In this document: piece after piece, positions 7,356 through 16,158 of the stretch
Position numbering within the stretch: position 1 is the stretch's first letter
Layout of the letters: each line of letters starts with the position of its first letter
Assembly (NCBI GenBank): GCA_016712315.1
Contig: JADJRG010000017.1
Coordinates: 372,001-436,000, forward strand
Direction: 5' to 3'
DNA length: 64,000 bases
Origin: Nannocystis sp.
GTDB lineage: Bacteria; Myxococcota_A; Polyangia; Nannocystales; Nannocystaceae
The notes under the pieces: model-generated
The model's database searches: none
What the model was told of the DNA's origin: nothing
What the model saw: the letters and a program-made list of their open reading frames with translations, nothing else
Position numbers and translations under genes: made by a program

Positions 7356-8663
7356 GTGAGCGACATCGACCCGCGCGAGTTTCGCAGGACGTTCATCAAC
7401 AAGCTGAGCGTTCAGCCGCTCGACGACGATGATCCGCGCTACGTCGATCCCTACGAGCTGGACGAGCTCGCCGTCGAAGATCCGGTGCGCCTCCTCGCCG
7501 AGGCCATCGAGGACGCGCCAGCGCAGAGCGTCCAGCTCTTCTCGGGCTTCCGCGGCACCGGCAAGAGCACCCAGCTCCGGCGCCTCCGCAAGCGCCTCGT
7601 CCGCGGCGGCTACGCGGTGCTCCTCATCGACATCGAGGACTACCTCAACACGCAGGTGCCGGTCGACATCGCCGACTTCCTCCTCGCCCTCACGGGCGCC
7701 GCTGGTGAGGCTCTCGACGAGCTCCTCGGCCCCGACCGTCAGAAGAGCGCGTGGGACCGCCTCGCCCGCTTCTTCGGCGGCCTCAAGCTCTCCGCCGAGC
7801 TCGCGGCCGAGCTGAACCTAGGCCCTGTGGACCTCAAGCTCGCGCTCCGCCAGGACAAGGACTTCCCCACACGCGTCCGTGAGGCCATGACCGGCCGCCT
7901 CAGCGCGCTCGTTCGCGAGGTCCGGTCCTTCTTCGAGGAGTCGCTCCAGGCCCTGCCAGCGCGCGAGGGCCGCGCGACCGAGCTCGTGCTCCTCGTCGAC
8001 TCAGTCGAGCACATCCGCGGCAGCCAAGCCGCCTTGGACTCGCTCGAGTCCCTCTTCGCGATCCAGCACGAGAACCTCCGCATACCGTACGTCCACGTCG
8101 TCTACACGGTCCCGCCGTACCTCAAGGTCCGCTCCCCGAACCTCCACGCTCTCTACGACGGCGGCGTGTCGATGCCGATGATCAAGGTCCGCGAGCGCGA
8201 CGGCTCCTGCCACAAGCGCGGCATCCAGCTCCTGCGCGAGATCGTCGCCGAGCGCGGTGATTGGACCCGGCTCCTCGGCCCTGACAACCAGGCCCTCGAT
8301 CGCCTCATCCTGCTCTCCGGCGGCTACCTCCGCGACCTCTTCCAGCTCCTCCGCGAGATCATCCGCCGGGCCACCAGCCTGCCTGCCTCACCTGCGGCGC
8401 TCGAGTCCGGCATCCGCCAAGTACGCGAGGAGTATACGATGATCGCCGAGCGCGACGTCCTCTGGCTCGACGCGATCCGCACCAGCCACGGCCCTGCGCT
8501 CCCCGACGACAAGGCCCTCGTCGACTTCGCCCGCTTCCTCGATACAGGCCGCGTCTTCTGCTACCGCAACGGCGAGGACTGGTACGGCATCCACCCGCTC
8601 ATCGCCGACCACGTGACCCGAGAGGCCAAGCGCCTCCGCGAGCGCGAGGCCGCGGGTGCCTGA
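7356..8663 (+). CDS. P-loop ATPase of a two-gene ATPase/TPR system
   Basis: A 435-residue cytoplasmic protein starting at GTG 7356. The Walker A motif FRGTGKST (65-72) follows a hydrophobic strand, and the Walker B-like strand is VLLVDSVEHI (211-220). The middle (about 130-200) is helical, and residues 375-430 look like a winged-helix domain with the core YRNGEDWYGIHPLIADHV. The architecture resembles STAND/KAP-like AAA ATPases used as switches in bacterial conflict and signalling systems. Its stop overlaps the next start by eight bases, so the two products probably work together. The pair has convergent and unrelated neighbours. The Leu codon choice here (many CTC) differs from the CTG-rich genes nearby, consistent with transfer. 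Confidence 0.8.
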   Translation: MSDIDPREFRRTFINKLSVQPLDDDDPRYVDPYELDELAVEDPVRLLAEAIEDAPAQSVQLFSGFRGTGKSTQLRRLRKRLVRGGYAVLLIDIEDYLNTQVPVDIADFLLALTGAAGEALDELLGPDRQKSAWDRLARFFGGLKLSAELAAELNLGPVDLKLALRQDKDFPTRVREAMTGRLSALVREVRSFFEESLQALPAREGRATELVLLVDSVEHIRGSQAALDSLESLFAIQHENLRIPYVHVVYTVPPYLKVRSPNLHALYDGGVSMPMIKVRERDGSCHKRGIQLLREIVAERGDWTRLLGPDNQALDRLILLSGGYLRDLFQLLREIIRRATSLPASPAALESGIRQVREEYTMIAERDVLWLDAIRTSHGPALPDDKALVDFARFLDTGRVFCYRNGEDWYGIHPLIADHVTREAKRLREREAAGA

Positions 8664-10257
8664 GCAGGGCGAGGCGGCTGAGCGCAGCGACGAGGCCTTC
8701 GAGGCCGAGTGGCAGCGCCTGCGCCAGCAGCTCGAGCTCGCCGACGGCTACTGGCTCGGGCTCATCTTCAGCGACGCGCCCGCCCGCGTCGCAGAGCTAC
8801 ACCGACGCGTCCGCGACCACATGATCGCGACCGTAGGTCGGACCGCTCGCCTGATCGAAATCGCCGCCTCGACCCCGGAGGACCTCGCGAGCGCGCTCGA
8901 TCAGATCCTCAGCGCAGCCCGACAATTTCCGCCGCCGCGCTGCATCTGGCTCGACGCGACAGGCGGCGACGGCGACGGCGCCGCGCGAGGGAGCTGGGAG
9001 CAGCTCGCAGCGCGCCTCAACGAGCACCGCGAGACGCTCCGGCGTCACGTCCCCGGAGCGCTCCTCATGGTTGCGCCCGTCGGCGCGCGACGGATCCTCT
9101 TCGAGCGAGCCCCGGATCTCTGGTCGACCCGCGACATTGTCGTCGACCTGCCTCCCCCGAGCGCCGAGCTCGACGAGCTCGACGAGCTCGCTGACCTCCC
9201 TGAGCTCCCTTGGAGCGACGACTTCGCCCTGCTCGCCCTCACCGACCGCAGCGACTACCAGGACCCCGACTTCGCCCTGCGCGTCGCTGAGAGCCAGCCC
9301 CAGGGGGACGAGCGCACCCCTGAATCCTACCTACAGCGCGCCCAGCTCCACCTCCAGGCGGCCGAGCGACTGCTCGCGGCAGAGCGCGGCCGCGAGGCCG
9401 CGGAGCAGGCCCACAAGGCGCTCTCGCTGCTCTATCGGGGCGCTGCGCCGCCGCTCGCCGTCATTCGTGCGCTTCATATCCTCGGCGTCTGCGAGGTCGC
9501 TGACGGTGACATCGCCGCCGCGCGCGCGCACCTCCACGAGCTGCTTCGGACCGCCCGCGCGGCCCTCGCTCGCGCGGCCCTCCCCGATCCTGCGATCGCC
9601 GGAGCCGCCGTGGTCGGCGTACTCCTCCTCTCCACCATCGAGCACCAGCTCGGCCAGCCCAGTGCAGCCATCGACGCAGAGGCGATCGCGCTCGCCGAGG
9701 CCGCGTGCGACGCCCCGGCCGCGGACGACGTCTATCGCGTCCTGCTCGCCCAGGCGCTCGTCACCTCGGCGAACACCAAAATTCACAGCGCCCCTGAGGC
9801 CGCGCGCTCGCTCTTCCTCCGCGCGCTCGAGATCACCGAGGCGCTACGATCGAGTGACATCGCTCCGCACTTCGCCCGCGCAATCACCGATGTCACCCGC
9901 GTCACCACCGATGTCGGCCTCGCCGCCCTCGACCGCCGAAGCGGCGACTTCAACGCCGCGCGCGCTCGCCTCAAGCGTGGGGTCGAGCGGACTCGCCGCA
10001 CGCTCGACCAATCGCCCGCCGGAGCACCTGCCCGCGCTCGCACCGCGCTTCGGCAGCACCTCGCGCTCCTGCTCATGGAGCTCTCCCGGACGGAGCAGAT
10101 CGCCGGCTACACCTCCGCCGCCGAGCGCCGCCAAGAGTCCCTCGCGATCATCAAGTCTTTGCTCCCCGATCTCGCCCCACACGAGCGTCCGCGGTGGCGA
10201 GCCTCGATCCTCACCTCTGACCGACGTCACCGCCGGCCACCGGCCGCGGACTCATAA
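8656..10257 (+). CDS. TPR protein with an N-terminal Rossmann-like domain
   Basis: A 533-residue partner of the upstream ATPase, starting at GTG 8656 inside its last codons. Residues 25-170 form an alpha/beta domain with alternating hydrophobic strands (YWLGLIFSD, ARLIEIAAS, RCIWLDATG, ALLMVAPVG) ending in APDLWSTRDIVVDL. I have the impression of this module from other large TPR proteins in myxobacteria, but cannot name a family. It lacks a P-loop. An acidic linker (about 172-195) leads to helical repeats (about 215-500) that look like TPRs. The likely logic is TPR sensing or scaffolding coupled to the ATPase. No membrane segment and no catalytic motif were seen. Confidence 0.75.
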   Translation: MPEQGEAAERSDEAFEAEWQRLRQQLELADGYWLGLIFSDAPARVAELHRRVRDHMIATVGRTARLIEIAASTPEDLASALDQILSAARQFPPPRCIWLDATGGDGDGAARGSWEQLAARLNEHRETLRRHVPGALLMVAPVGARRILFERAPDLWSTRDIVVDLPPPSAELDELDELADLPELPWSDDFALLALTDRSDYQDPDFALRVAESQPQGDERTPESYLQRAQLHLQAAERLLAAERGREAAEQAHKALSLLYRGAAPPLAVIRALHILGVCEVADGDIAAARAHLHELLRTARAALARAALPDPAIAGAAVVGVLLLSTIEHQLGQPSAAIDAEAIALAEAACDAPAADDVYRVLLAQALVTSANTKIHSAPEAARSLFLRALEITEALRSSDIAPHFARAITDVTRVTTDVGLAALDRRSGDFNAARARLKRGVERTRRTLDQSPAGAPARARTALRQHLALLLMELSRTEQIAGYTSAAERRQESLAIIKSLLPDLAPHERPRWRASILTSDRRHRRPPAADS

Positions 10258-10298
10258 CGACCAGCCGCGGAGCATCGCCCCTGATGAAGGGTGGGCGC

Positions 10299-11285
10299 TC
10301 AGGTGCGCTCGGCGAGGTACTCGTCCAGGGCGATCGAGGGGCTGTAGCGGCGGCGGCTGACGTGGGCGCCGCTACAGCGGAGGAGGCGCTCCCAGAGGCG
10401 GCCCCAGAGCTCGGGATCTTGGCCGTCGCTGTGGGTCTGGAGGAGGAGGATCTCGAGGCCGGCGAGGCCGCTGGGCTGCCAAGGGACGGCAGGGCAGGGG
10501 GCGGCGGGGTCGAGGGTGGCGCGGTGGTAGGCGTCGAGCAGGCGCCGGTCGGCGGTCTTGGCCTCTTCGAGGTCGGAGAGCACGATGAGGGTGGTGCGGC
10601 CCGGGGAGCGGCGGACGGCGGGCAGGTCGCCGACCTTGGCGAAGAAGGCGAGCAAGGAGGTGGCGGTGGCGGGCGGCGCGGCGGCGATCCGCTCGCTCCA
10701 GGCGTCGACGCGGGCGGCGCGCTCGGCGGCGAGGCGGTGGAGGTGGGCGGTGAGCTCGAGCTGGCGGGCGCTGGCGCGGGCGCCGAGGGCCTCCTGGAGC
10801 TGCTCGTAGCACTTTTGTTCGAAGAGCGAGCGAGGGCGACAGTCGGGGGCGCAGGGGAGCGGGGGCGGCTGGGCCTGGAGGGCGGGGAGCGCGGGCTCGA
10901 GGGGCATGTCGGGGGTGGCGGAGCGATCGGAGCGGTCGGAGATCAGGAGCACGCCGACGCGCTGGTCGAGGGGGCGCGCCCGCGCGAAGTCGCGGGCGGC
11001 GGCGAGCTGCTCGTGGGCGACGTCTTGGTTGGAGCCGCTACGATCTAGGCCGATGAGGTAGGTGAGGGCGGGGTCGTCGGGCGCTTCTTCGGGTTGATCG
11101 ACGGGGAGGAGGTCGATCTGCTGGTAGGCGGGGCCGAGGTTCTTGACGCAAGGAGGGCGCCAGTCGCCGGCGCGGGCGGCGGCGGCGCGATCCTCGAGGC
11201 CGCCGTGGAGGAGGGCGAGGCCGCCTAAGGCGGTGAGGGCGAGGAGGAGGCCGCCGAGGGCGGCGAGCAGGGGGGCGCGGCTCAT
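10299..11285 (-). CDS. vWA-like exported or membrane-anchored protein
   Basis: A 328-residue protein with an N-terminal hydrophobic segment (about residues 5-27) acting as signal or anchor. The rest resembles a von Willebrand A fold: a hydrophobic strand TYLIGLD followed by the metal-ion motif D81-x-S83-x-S85, then the strands RVGVLLISD and RTTLIVLSDLEEA. A cysteine-rich stretch (LPCAPDCRPRSLFEQKC) lies between. The ATG at 11285 overlaps the stop of the upstream membrane-protein gene by four bases (ATGA), implying translational coupling and a shared complex. The ligand is unknown. Confidence 0.7.
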   Translation of the reverse strand: MSRAPLLAALGGLLLALTALGGLALLHGGLEDRAAAARAGDWRPPCVKNLGPAYQQIDLLPVDQPEEAPDDPALTYLIGLDRSGSNQDVAHEQLAAARDFARARPLDQRVGVLLISDRSDRSATPDMPLEPALPALQAQPPPLPCAPDCRPRSLFEQKCYEQLQEALGARASARQLELTAHLHRLAAERAARVDAWSERIAAAPPATATSLLAFFAKVGDLPAVRRSPGRTTLIVLSDLEEAKTADRRLLDAYHRATLDPAAPCPAVPWQPSGLAGLEILLLQTHSDGQDPELWGRLWERLLRCSGAHVSRRRYSPSIALDEYLAERT

Positions 11286-12418
11286 GGGGTGGCTCCGTGG
11301 GGGTCGAGGTGGATCTGGGTGATGACGCGGAATTCAGCGCCGGCAGGCGGACCGGCGACGGGCGGCGCGGCGCGCTGGAAGGTGGGCTCGGCGGCGGCGA
11401 GATCCGCGTCGGGGTCGTCGTGGCCGAGCACGAGGGCGATCATCTCGTCGAGGGCGGACCAGACGACGATGAGCGCGCCGACGGCGAGCAAGGCGAGCAC
11501 GATGGGGGCGCCGAGGGCGATGGCGAGGCCCCAGAGGGCGGCGAGCAGGAGGAGGCGAGGGAGGGCGCTGAGGGCGCGCAGGAGGCCGAAGCGGGCGAGG
11601 AAGGGGTCGGCTGCGTCGACCAAGAGGCCGCCGGTGTGGGCGACGACCCACGGGACGGCGAGGCCGAAGCCGACGAAGACGATGTTGGAGACGAGCACGG
11701 TGGCGCCGGTGAGGCCTTGCTCGGCGAGCAGGAGGCCGCGGGCGACCGCGAGGGCGGCGTCGAAGGCGGAGGCGGCGCCGAGCACGAACCAGCGGAGGGA
11801 CTTGGCGCCTTCGCCCGCGCGGGCGCGGAGGCGATCGACGACGCCGAGCCAGAGCTCGAGCAGGGTCTTGAAGGCGGCGACGGCGAGGTAGAAGGACCAC
11901 TCGGCGAGGGCTGGGGAGAGCTGGTCGAGCAGGGGCAGGCGGTAGGGGGGCTCAGGGAAGACGTCACGGAGGAGGAGCACGGTGAGGGCGACGTCGAGCA
12001 GGGTGAGGGCGAGGCCCGCGAGCAGGGCGACGCGCTCGCCGCTGCGTAGCGGCTCCTGGCTGTTCTTTTGGTCATTGCTCGAAGACCATGGCCAAAGCGA
12101 CGTCGAGATCGTACCGAGCAGGTCGCCGGCGCGGAGGAGCGCGCGGCGGGTCCCCTGCTCCCAGAGGCGGCGGAGGCGGGCGAGCAGGGCGCCGGTGATC
12201 AGGACGGCGAAGGCGACGGCGACGGCGACGGCGAGCTGGTTCGGCAGCGGCGGCGGCGGATCGGCGGTCAAGACGGAGATCGCGGCGACGGCGAGGGCGG
12301 CGAGGCCCGCGAGGGTGAGGGCGCGGGTGCGTTGGGCGGCGCGTCGGCGGGGTGAGGCGGGCGGCGGGGTGAGGTCGAGGGTGGGCTCGGTCTCGGGGGA
12401 ATTGGCGGGGTGATGCAC
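11282..12418 (-). CDS. Multi-pass membrane protein coupled to the vWA protein
   Basis: A 378-residue integral membrane protein with about seven or eight hydrophobic segments and a charged cytoplasmic tail (HDDPDADLAAAEPTFQRAAP). The GTG at 12418 was chosen because GGAGG lies five bases before it; the frame remains open to 12568, but that extension is Pro/Arg-rich and unlike protein. No transporter or enzyme signature was recognised. The four-base overlap with the downstream vWA-like gene indicates a two-protein unit. Confidence 0.7.
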   Translation of the reverse strand: MHHPANSPETEPTLDLTPPPASPRRRAAQRTRALTLAGLAALAVAAISVLTADPPPPLPNQLAVAVAVAFAVLITGALLARLRRLWEQGTRRALLRAGDLLGTISTSLWPWSSSNDQKNSQEPLRSGERVALLAGLALTLLDVALTVLLLRDVFPEPPYRLPLLDQLSPALAEWSFYLAVAAFKTLLELWLGVVDRLRARAGEGAKSLRWFVLGAASAFDAALAVARGLLLAEQGLTGATVLVSNIVFVGFGLAVPWVVAHTGGLLVDAADPFLARFGLLRALSALPRLLLLAALWGLAIALGAPIVLALLAVGALIVVWSALDEMIALVLGHDDPDADLAAAEPTFQRAAPPVAGPPAGAEFRVITQIHLDPHGATP

Positions 12419-12470
12419 GGGGTCCTCCAGCGCAGGGACAGGGGTGAGCGCGACGATCGAGGCGCCGATG

Positions 12471-12506
12471 GCCTCAGCCCTCCCGCGCGCACGGGCGGGC
12501 TCAGGC
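12471..12506 (-). terminator. Stem-loop between the carrier gene and the downstream membrane gene
   Basis: GCCTCAGCCCTCCCG and CGGGCGGGCTCAGGC form a 15-base stem with two mismatches and a six-base loop. It lies after the stop of the carrier gene (12620) on the minus strand. There is no T-run, so it may be a transcript-stabilising hairpin or a weak terminator. Confidence 0.35.
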
Positions 12507-12619
12507 CCGCGGATCGACGCGGGGTGCGAGCGTGGATCTTCACGCGTGAGCGGGCCGGGACATTCCACGCCGCGTCGGCGCGCCCTCTTCCTGCTTCACC
12601 TCAGCCGGCGGGCCGGGCC

Positions 12620-14011
12620 CTAAAATCCCCACCAGAGGCCGCCGGCGAGGGCGAGCGCGCCGGCGAGGGCGAGCCAGAGCTGGAGCGTCCAGGTGCCGCG
12701 CAGCCACTCGCCATAGGTGACCCCGCCGGCGTGTAAGGAGCCCATGAGGACGGCGGAGGTGGGGGTGATGAGGTTGGTGAAGCCGTCGCCGAGCTGGAAG
12801 GCGAGCACGGCGAGCTGCCGGCTGACGCCGAGGAGGTCGGCGAGCGGCGCCATGATCGGCATCGTCAGGGCGGCTTGGCCAGAGCCCGAGGGCACGAGCA
12901 CGTTGAGGCCGCTCTGGAAGGCGAACATGCCGAGCAGCGAGGTGTAGGCGGCCGATCCCTCCATCGCGGCGGCGGCGGCGGCGAGCAGCGGGTCGAGCGC
13001 GCGCAGCTGGCCGGCGAGCTCGACGGCGCCGCGCGCGGCCGCGACGACGAGCACGGCGGGCAAGAGCGAAGCTGCCCCTTCGGTCAGGGCCTCGCCGATC
13101 GTGTGGCTGTTCATGCGCGCGGCGAGGCCGGCGGCGACGCCGAGGCCGACGAAGATCCCCGCGATCTCGACGACGTACCAGCTCCACAGCCAGATCCCGG
13201 CGCCGACGAGGGCGATCGAGCCGATGAAGAGCGCGAGCACGGCGGCTTGGCGGCGCGGGCTCACGGGGCTCGCGGGCGCGGGGTCGTCGGCGGTGAGCGG
13301 CTCCGCCGGCGATGAAGGGCGCCGCGAGCGGCGGGCGAGGCGGATCGTGAAGAGGACGCCGAGCGCGGTGAGGCCGGCCCAGACGAGGGTGCGGTAGCCC
13401 CAGCCGGACATCGGCGGCAGGCCGGCGATCGCCTGCGCGAGGCCGACGGTGAAGGGGTTGAGCATCGCCCCGGCAAAGCCCATGCCGGCGCCGATCAGCG
13501 GGACCGCGACGGCGATGATCGGCGCGTAGCCGAGGCCGCGGATCACCGGCGCGAGCACCAGCACGAAGGGGATCACCTCCTCGCTCATGCCGAAGACAGC
13601 GCCGCTGGCCGAGAAGAGGAGCATCAGCGCGGGGATGAAGAGGGACTCGCGCCCGCGCAGGCGGCGGACAGCGCCGCGGATCGCCGCCTCGAGCGCGCCG
13701 CTGCGCTCGACCACCCGGAAGGCGCCGCCGACCGCGAGCAGGAAGCCGACGATCTCGGCGCTGGCGACGAGCCCGCGCACCGGCGCGGTCAACAGCGCCA
13801 GGATGAGCGCCCAGCCGCGCGGGCCGGCGGGCGCGCCCTCATGCGAGACGAAGCTGCCAGGGATCACGCGCCCGCCTGCGTCGCGCGCGAAGGACCCCTC
13901 GGGCAGCCACAGCCCCAGGAGCGCGACGAGGCAGAGCAGCCCGAAGATCAGCGCCAGCGTGTGGGGCAGCCGCGGCCCAGGCTCCGGCGATCCCGCTCGC
14001 ACGACAGGCAC
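12620..14011 (-). CDS. YfcC/DcuC-type basic-amino-acid or C4-dicarboxylate carrier
   Basis: A 463-residue inner-membrane carrier with about 12 membrane segments, starting at GTG 14011. Family features include the PEGSFARD motif after the first helix, GAVFGMSEEVIPFVLVLAPV, GAGMGFAGAMLNPFTVGLAQ and the near-C-terminal VPSGSGQAALTMPIMAPLAD with QLGDGFTNLITPTSAVLMGS, the paired re-entrant segments typical of the IT superfamily YfcC proteins. Substrates in the family include arginine, ornithine and C4-dicarboxylates, and cannot be fixed here. A TTGACA hexamer occurs about 20 bases upstream on the minus strand. It stands alone between unrelated genes. Confidence 0.85.
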   Translation of the reverse strand: MPVVRAGSPEPGPRLPHTLALIFGLLCLVALLGLWLPEGSFARDAGGRVIPGSFVSHEGAPAGPRGWALILALLTAPVRGLVASAEIVGFLLAVGGAFRVVERSGALEAAIRGAVRRLRGRESLFIPALMLLFSASGAVFGMSEEVIPFVLVLAPVIRGLGYAPIIAVAVPLIGAGMGFAGAMLNPFTVGLAQAIAGLPPMSGWGYRTLVWAGLTALGVLFTIRLARRSRRPSSPAEPLTADDPAPASPVSPRRQAAVLALFIGSIALVGAGIWLWSWYVVEIAGIFVGLGVAAGLAARMNSHTIGEALTEGAASLLPAVLVVAAARGAVELAGQLRALDPLLAAAAAAMEGSAAYTSLLGMFAFQSGLNVLVPSGSGQAALTMPIMAPLADLLGVSRQLAVLAFQLGDGFTNLITPTSAVLMGSLHAGGVTYGEWLRGTWTLQLWLALAGALALAGGLWWGF

Positions 14012-14086
14012 CTAGCCGATGCGATTTTTGTTGTCAACGCGGCGGGGCTTTGACTACCAAGGGAGCTCCCCGACAAGGAGTCCTCG

Positions 14087-14989
14087 ATGTCCTACGTGAC
14101 GCCTCAAGAAAAAATGATCCGACGCCCGCTCGCCCTGATCCTCTGCTTCGCCTTCGCCTGCGCTCCAGGCGTCGATGATGACAGCGGCGCCGAGACGACG
14201 AGCTCCGCGACCAACACGACGTCGACCAGCACCACCGCCGATCCGACGGCCGGGGGCTCGACGACGACGACGACGACGGACCCCACCGCGACGACCGGCG
14301 AGACCGACGCGGGGACGAGCACGACCACCGGCGCGGGCGGCATGTGCGATCCGCAGGCGCAGGACTGCCCCGAGGGCGAGAAGTGCACGTTCTACCGCGA
14401 CGTCGCCAACCCCAACGGCGCCAACCGCTGCGTGCCGGTCGTCGGCGACGGGCAGATCGGCGACGTCTGCATGATCCTCAACGATGACACCGACACCTGC
14501 GCGAAGGGGCTCTTCTGCTGGGGCACCGAGCCGGACGACGCGCCGGGGGTTTGTACAGAGATGTGCGACTCCCGCGAGCAGTGCTCCTCGGGTGATCCGT
14601 GCACGATCACCAACGGCGGCGCGCTGCCGCTGTGCCTGCCCAAGTGCGACCCGCTGGCGCCGGTGTGCCCCGTCGGTTGGGCGTGTTATGACGACTGGGA
14701 TTTTTCAGACTACTGGTTCTGCGACCGCGATAAGTCCGGCGATCAAGGCAAACACGGCGACGGCTGCGCGACGATCAACGGCTGCGACCCCGGGCTGATC
14801 TGCGCGGTCGCGGATACGGTCGACAGCGAGACCTGCCTCCAGTCCGGCTCCGATGGCTGCTGCGCGGTCGTCTGTGACCTCACGGAGGAGGTCGTCTGCC
14901 CCGGCGAGAAGGAGAAGTGTATCTCGAAATACACCGACGACCCGCCGCTCGAGTACATGAACGTGGGGCAGTGCGCGATCCCTCAATAG
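14087..14989 (+). CDS. Cys-rich lipoprotein with Thr-rich linker
   Basis: A 300-residue lipoprotein. The ATG at 14087 is preceded by AAGGAG at good spacing, so it is preferred over the ATG at 14114 even though it lengthens the signal peptide n-region. The likely lipidated residue is Cys25 in FAFAC (or Cys20). A Thr/Ser-rich linker covers about residues 35-85, followed by a domain with about 25 cysteines arranged as short C-x(5-7)-C loops (CDPQAQDCPEGEKC, CDSREQCSSGDPC). Such Cys-rich surface lipoproteins are numerous in myxobacteria; no function is established. Confidence 0.8.
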   Translation: MSYVTPQEKMIRRPLALILCFAFACAPGVDDDSGAETTSSATNTTSTSTTADPTAGGSTTTTTTDPTATTGETDAGTSTTTGAGGMCDPQAQDCPEGEKCTFYRDVANPNGANRCVPVVGDGQIGDVCMILNDDTDTCAKGLFCWGTEPDDAPGVCTEMCDSREQCSSGDPCTITNGGALPLCLPKCDPLAPVCPVGWACYDDWDFSDYWFCDRDKSGDQGKHGDGCATINGCDPGLICAVADTVDSETCLQSGSDGCCAVVCDLTEEVVCPGEKEKCISKYTDDPPLEYMNVGQCAIPQ

Positions 14990-15013
14990 TCGGGGCGCGT
15001 GTCCGCGCGCAGA

Positions 15014-16078
15014 TCACTGCGACAGGGGCTGCTCCGCCGCGATGTCGGCGACGGAGCGGCCTCGAAGGTCCTTGACCCAAATGTTCATGTCCTCATAGGC
15101 GCCATAAATGTCGCAGTTGTTGATCAGTCGGCCATTGTACATATAGTCCAGGATGTAGAACACCCGGTTCATCCCGAAGGAGCGCGCGCGGGCCATGGTG
15201 TACGCGCAGATGTACTCGCGGCGCCGCAGCTCCTCTTCGAGGAAGAGTAAGATGTGGGACATCAAACCGCGGCCGCGCGCCTCTTTTCGGGTCGCGCAGT
15301 CGGTCAGCTCCGCCGCCCGCTGCTCGGGGTGCAGCTCGGCGCTCGCCGCGGCGACCACCGCCCCCGCCTCGTCGACGCACACCGCGAAGATCGACTCCTT
15401 CTGGAAGACGTGCTCCAAGTAGCTCGCGTGCTTCAGCGGCGACGGATAGGACTCGAAGATCTCAGCGTACAGCGCCAACAAGCTCGGCACGTCGCCCGGC
15501 CGCGCGAGCCGCGCTTGGTAGCCCTCCGCGAGTCGGCGGGGCCCCTTCGCCGGGTATGCGTCGGTGATCTGCTCGATCAGTAGCGTCTCCTCCATCAACC
15601 CCGGCGAGGCCAGACGCTCCTGCGAGCGGAACTTGGAGACCACGAACGCGTCCGCCCCCGCGTGGTAGTGCTTGAGCACCGCCTCCAGCGTGTAGCCGAA
15701 GCGCAGGAACTCCTGCCAGTCGTCCGAGCGCGCCATCACGATGATCTTGTCGAAGCCGTTGGCGTCGGCGAGCGCCCGCAGGCTCAGCACCAGCGGCCGA
15801 ACCGGCGCGGCCTGGTAGTCTTGAACCCGGATCCGTTGGTTGTATTGGTCCAGGAAAAGGCGCGCCGAATAACCATCCCCCTGGACCGCGTGCTCGAGCC
15901 CGTAGACCACCCCGTACACTGTCACGATCTGCCCGTCGCCCAAGGTCAGCTCCACCACCCCCAGCGGCGCCCTCGCCTTCGTCGGCCGGGGCTTGGTGTC
16001 GGCGACGAGGGCGGGCGGAGTAGGCCGGAGCGCCGCGACGTCTGTGTCGCTGTTGATCGCTCGTTTGGCTGCGGTCAT
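15014..16078 (-). CDS. ablB: Beta-lysine N6-acetyltransferase (AblB-like)
   Basis: A 354-residue GNAT-fold enzyme. The AblB family acetylates beta-lysine to N-epsilon-acetyl-beta-lysine, a compatible solute. The two-part organisation is visible: an N-terminal half with YSARLFLDQYNQRIRVQDY and KIIVMARSDDWQEFLRFGYT, then the GNAT acetyl-CoA site (about 255-285, ATRKEARGRGLMSHIL) and the family ending NRVFYILDYMYNGRLINNCD-IYGAYEDMNIWVK. The first 40 residues are an extra, probably flexible extension. AblB is normally encoded beside lysine 2,3-aminomutase (AblA), which is absent here, so either the mutase is elsewhere or the substrate differs. Confidence 0.85.
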   Translation of the reverse strand: MTAAKRAINSDTDVAALRPTPPALVADTKPRPTKARAPLGVVELTLGDGQIVTVYGVVYGLEHAVQGDGYSARLFLDQYNQRIRVQDYQAAPVRPLVLSLRALADANGFDKIIVMARSDDWQEFLRFGYTLEAVLKHYHAGADAFVVSKFRSQERLASPGLMEETLLIEQITDAYPAKGPRRLAEGYQARLARPGDVPSLLALYAEIFESYPSPLKHASYLEHVFQKESIFAVCVDEAGAVVAAASAELHPEQRAAELTDCATRKEARGRGLMSHILLFLEEELRRREYICAYTMARARSFGMNRVFYILDYMYNGRLINNCDIYGAYEDMNIWVKDLRGRSVADIAAEQPLSQ

Positions 16079-16158
16079 GAAGCGGGGCGTACCTCACAAA
16101 TCGCAGCAGATCAAGCCCGTATCGGCGCGCTTGTGCGTATGGACACGCCGACCGCGGC

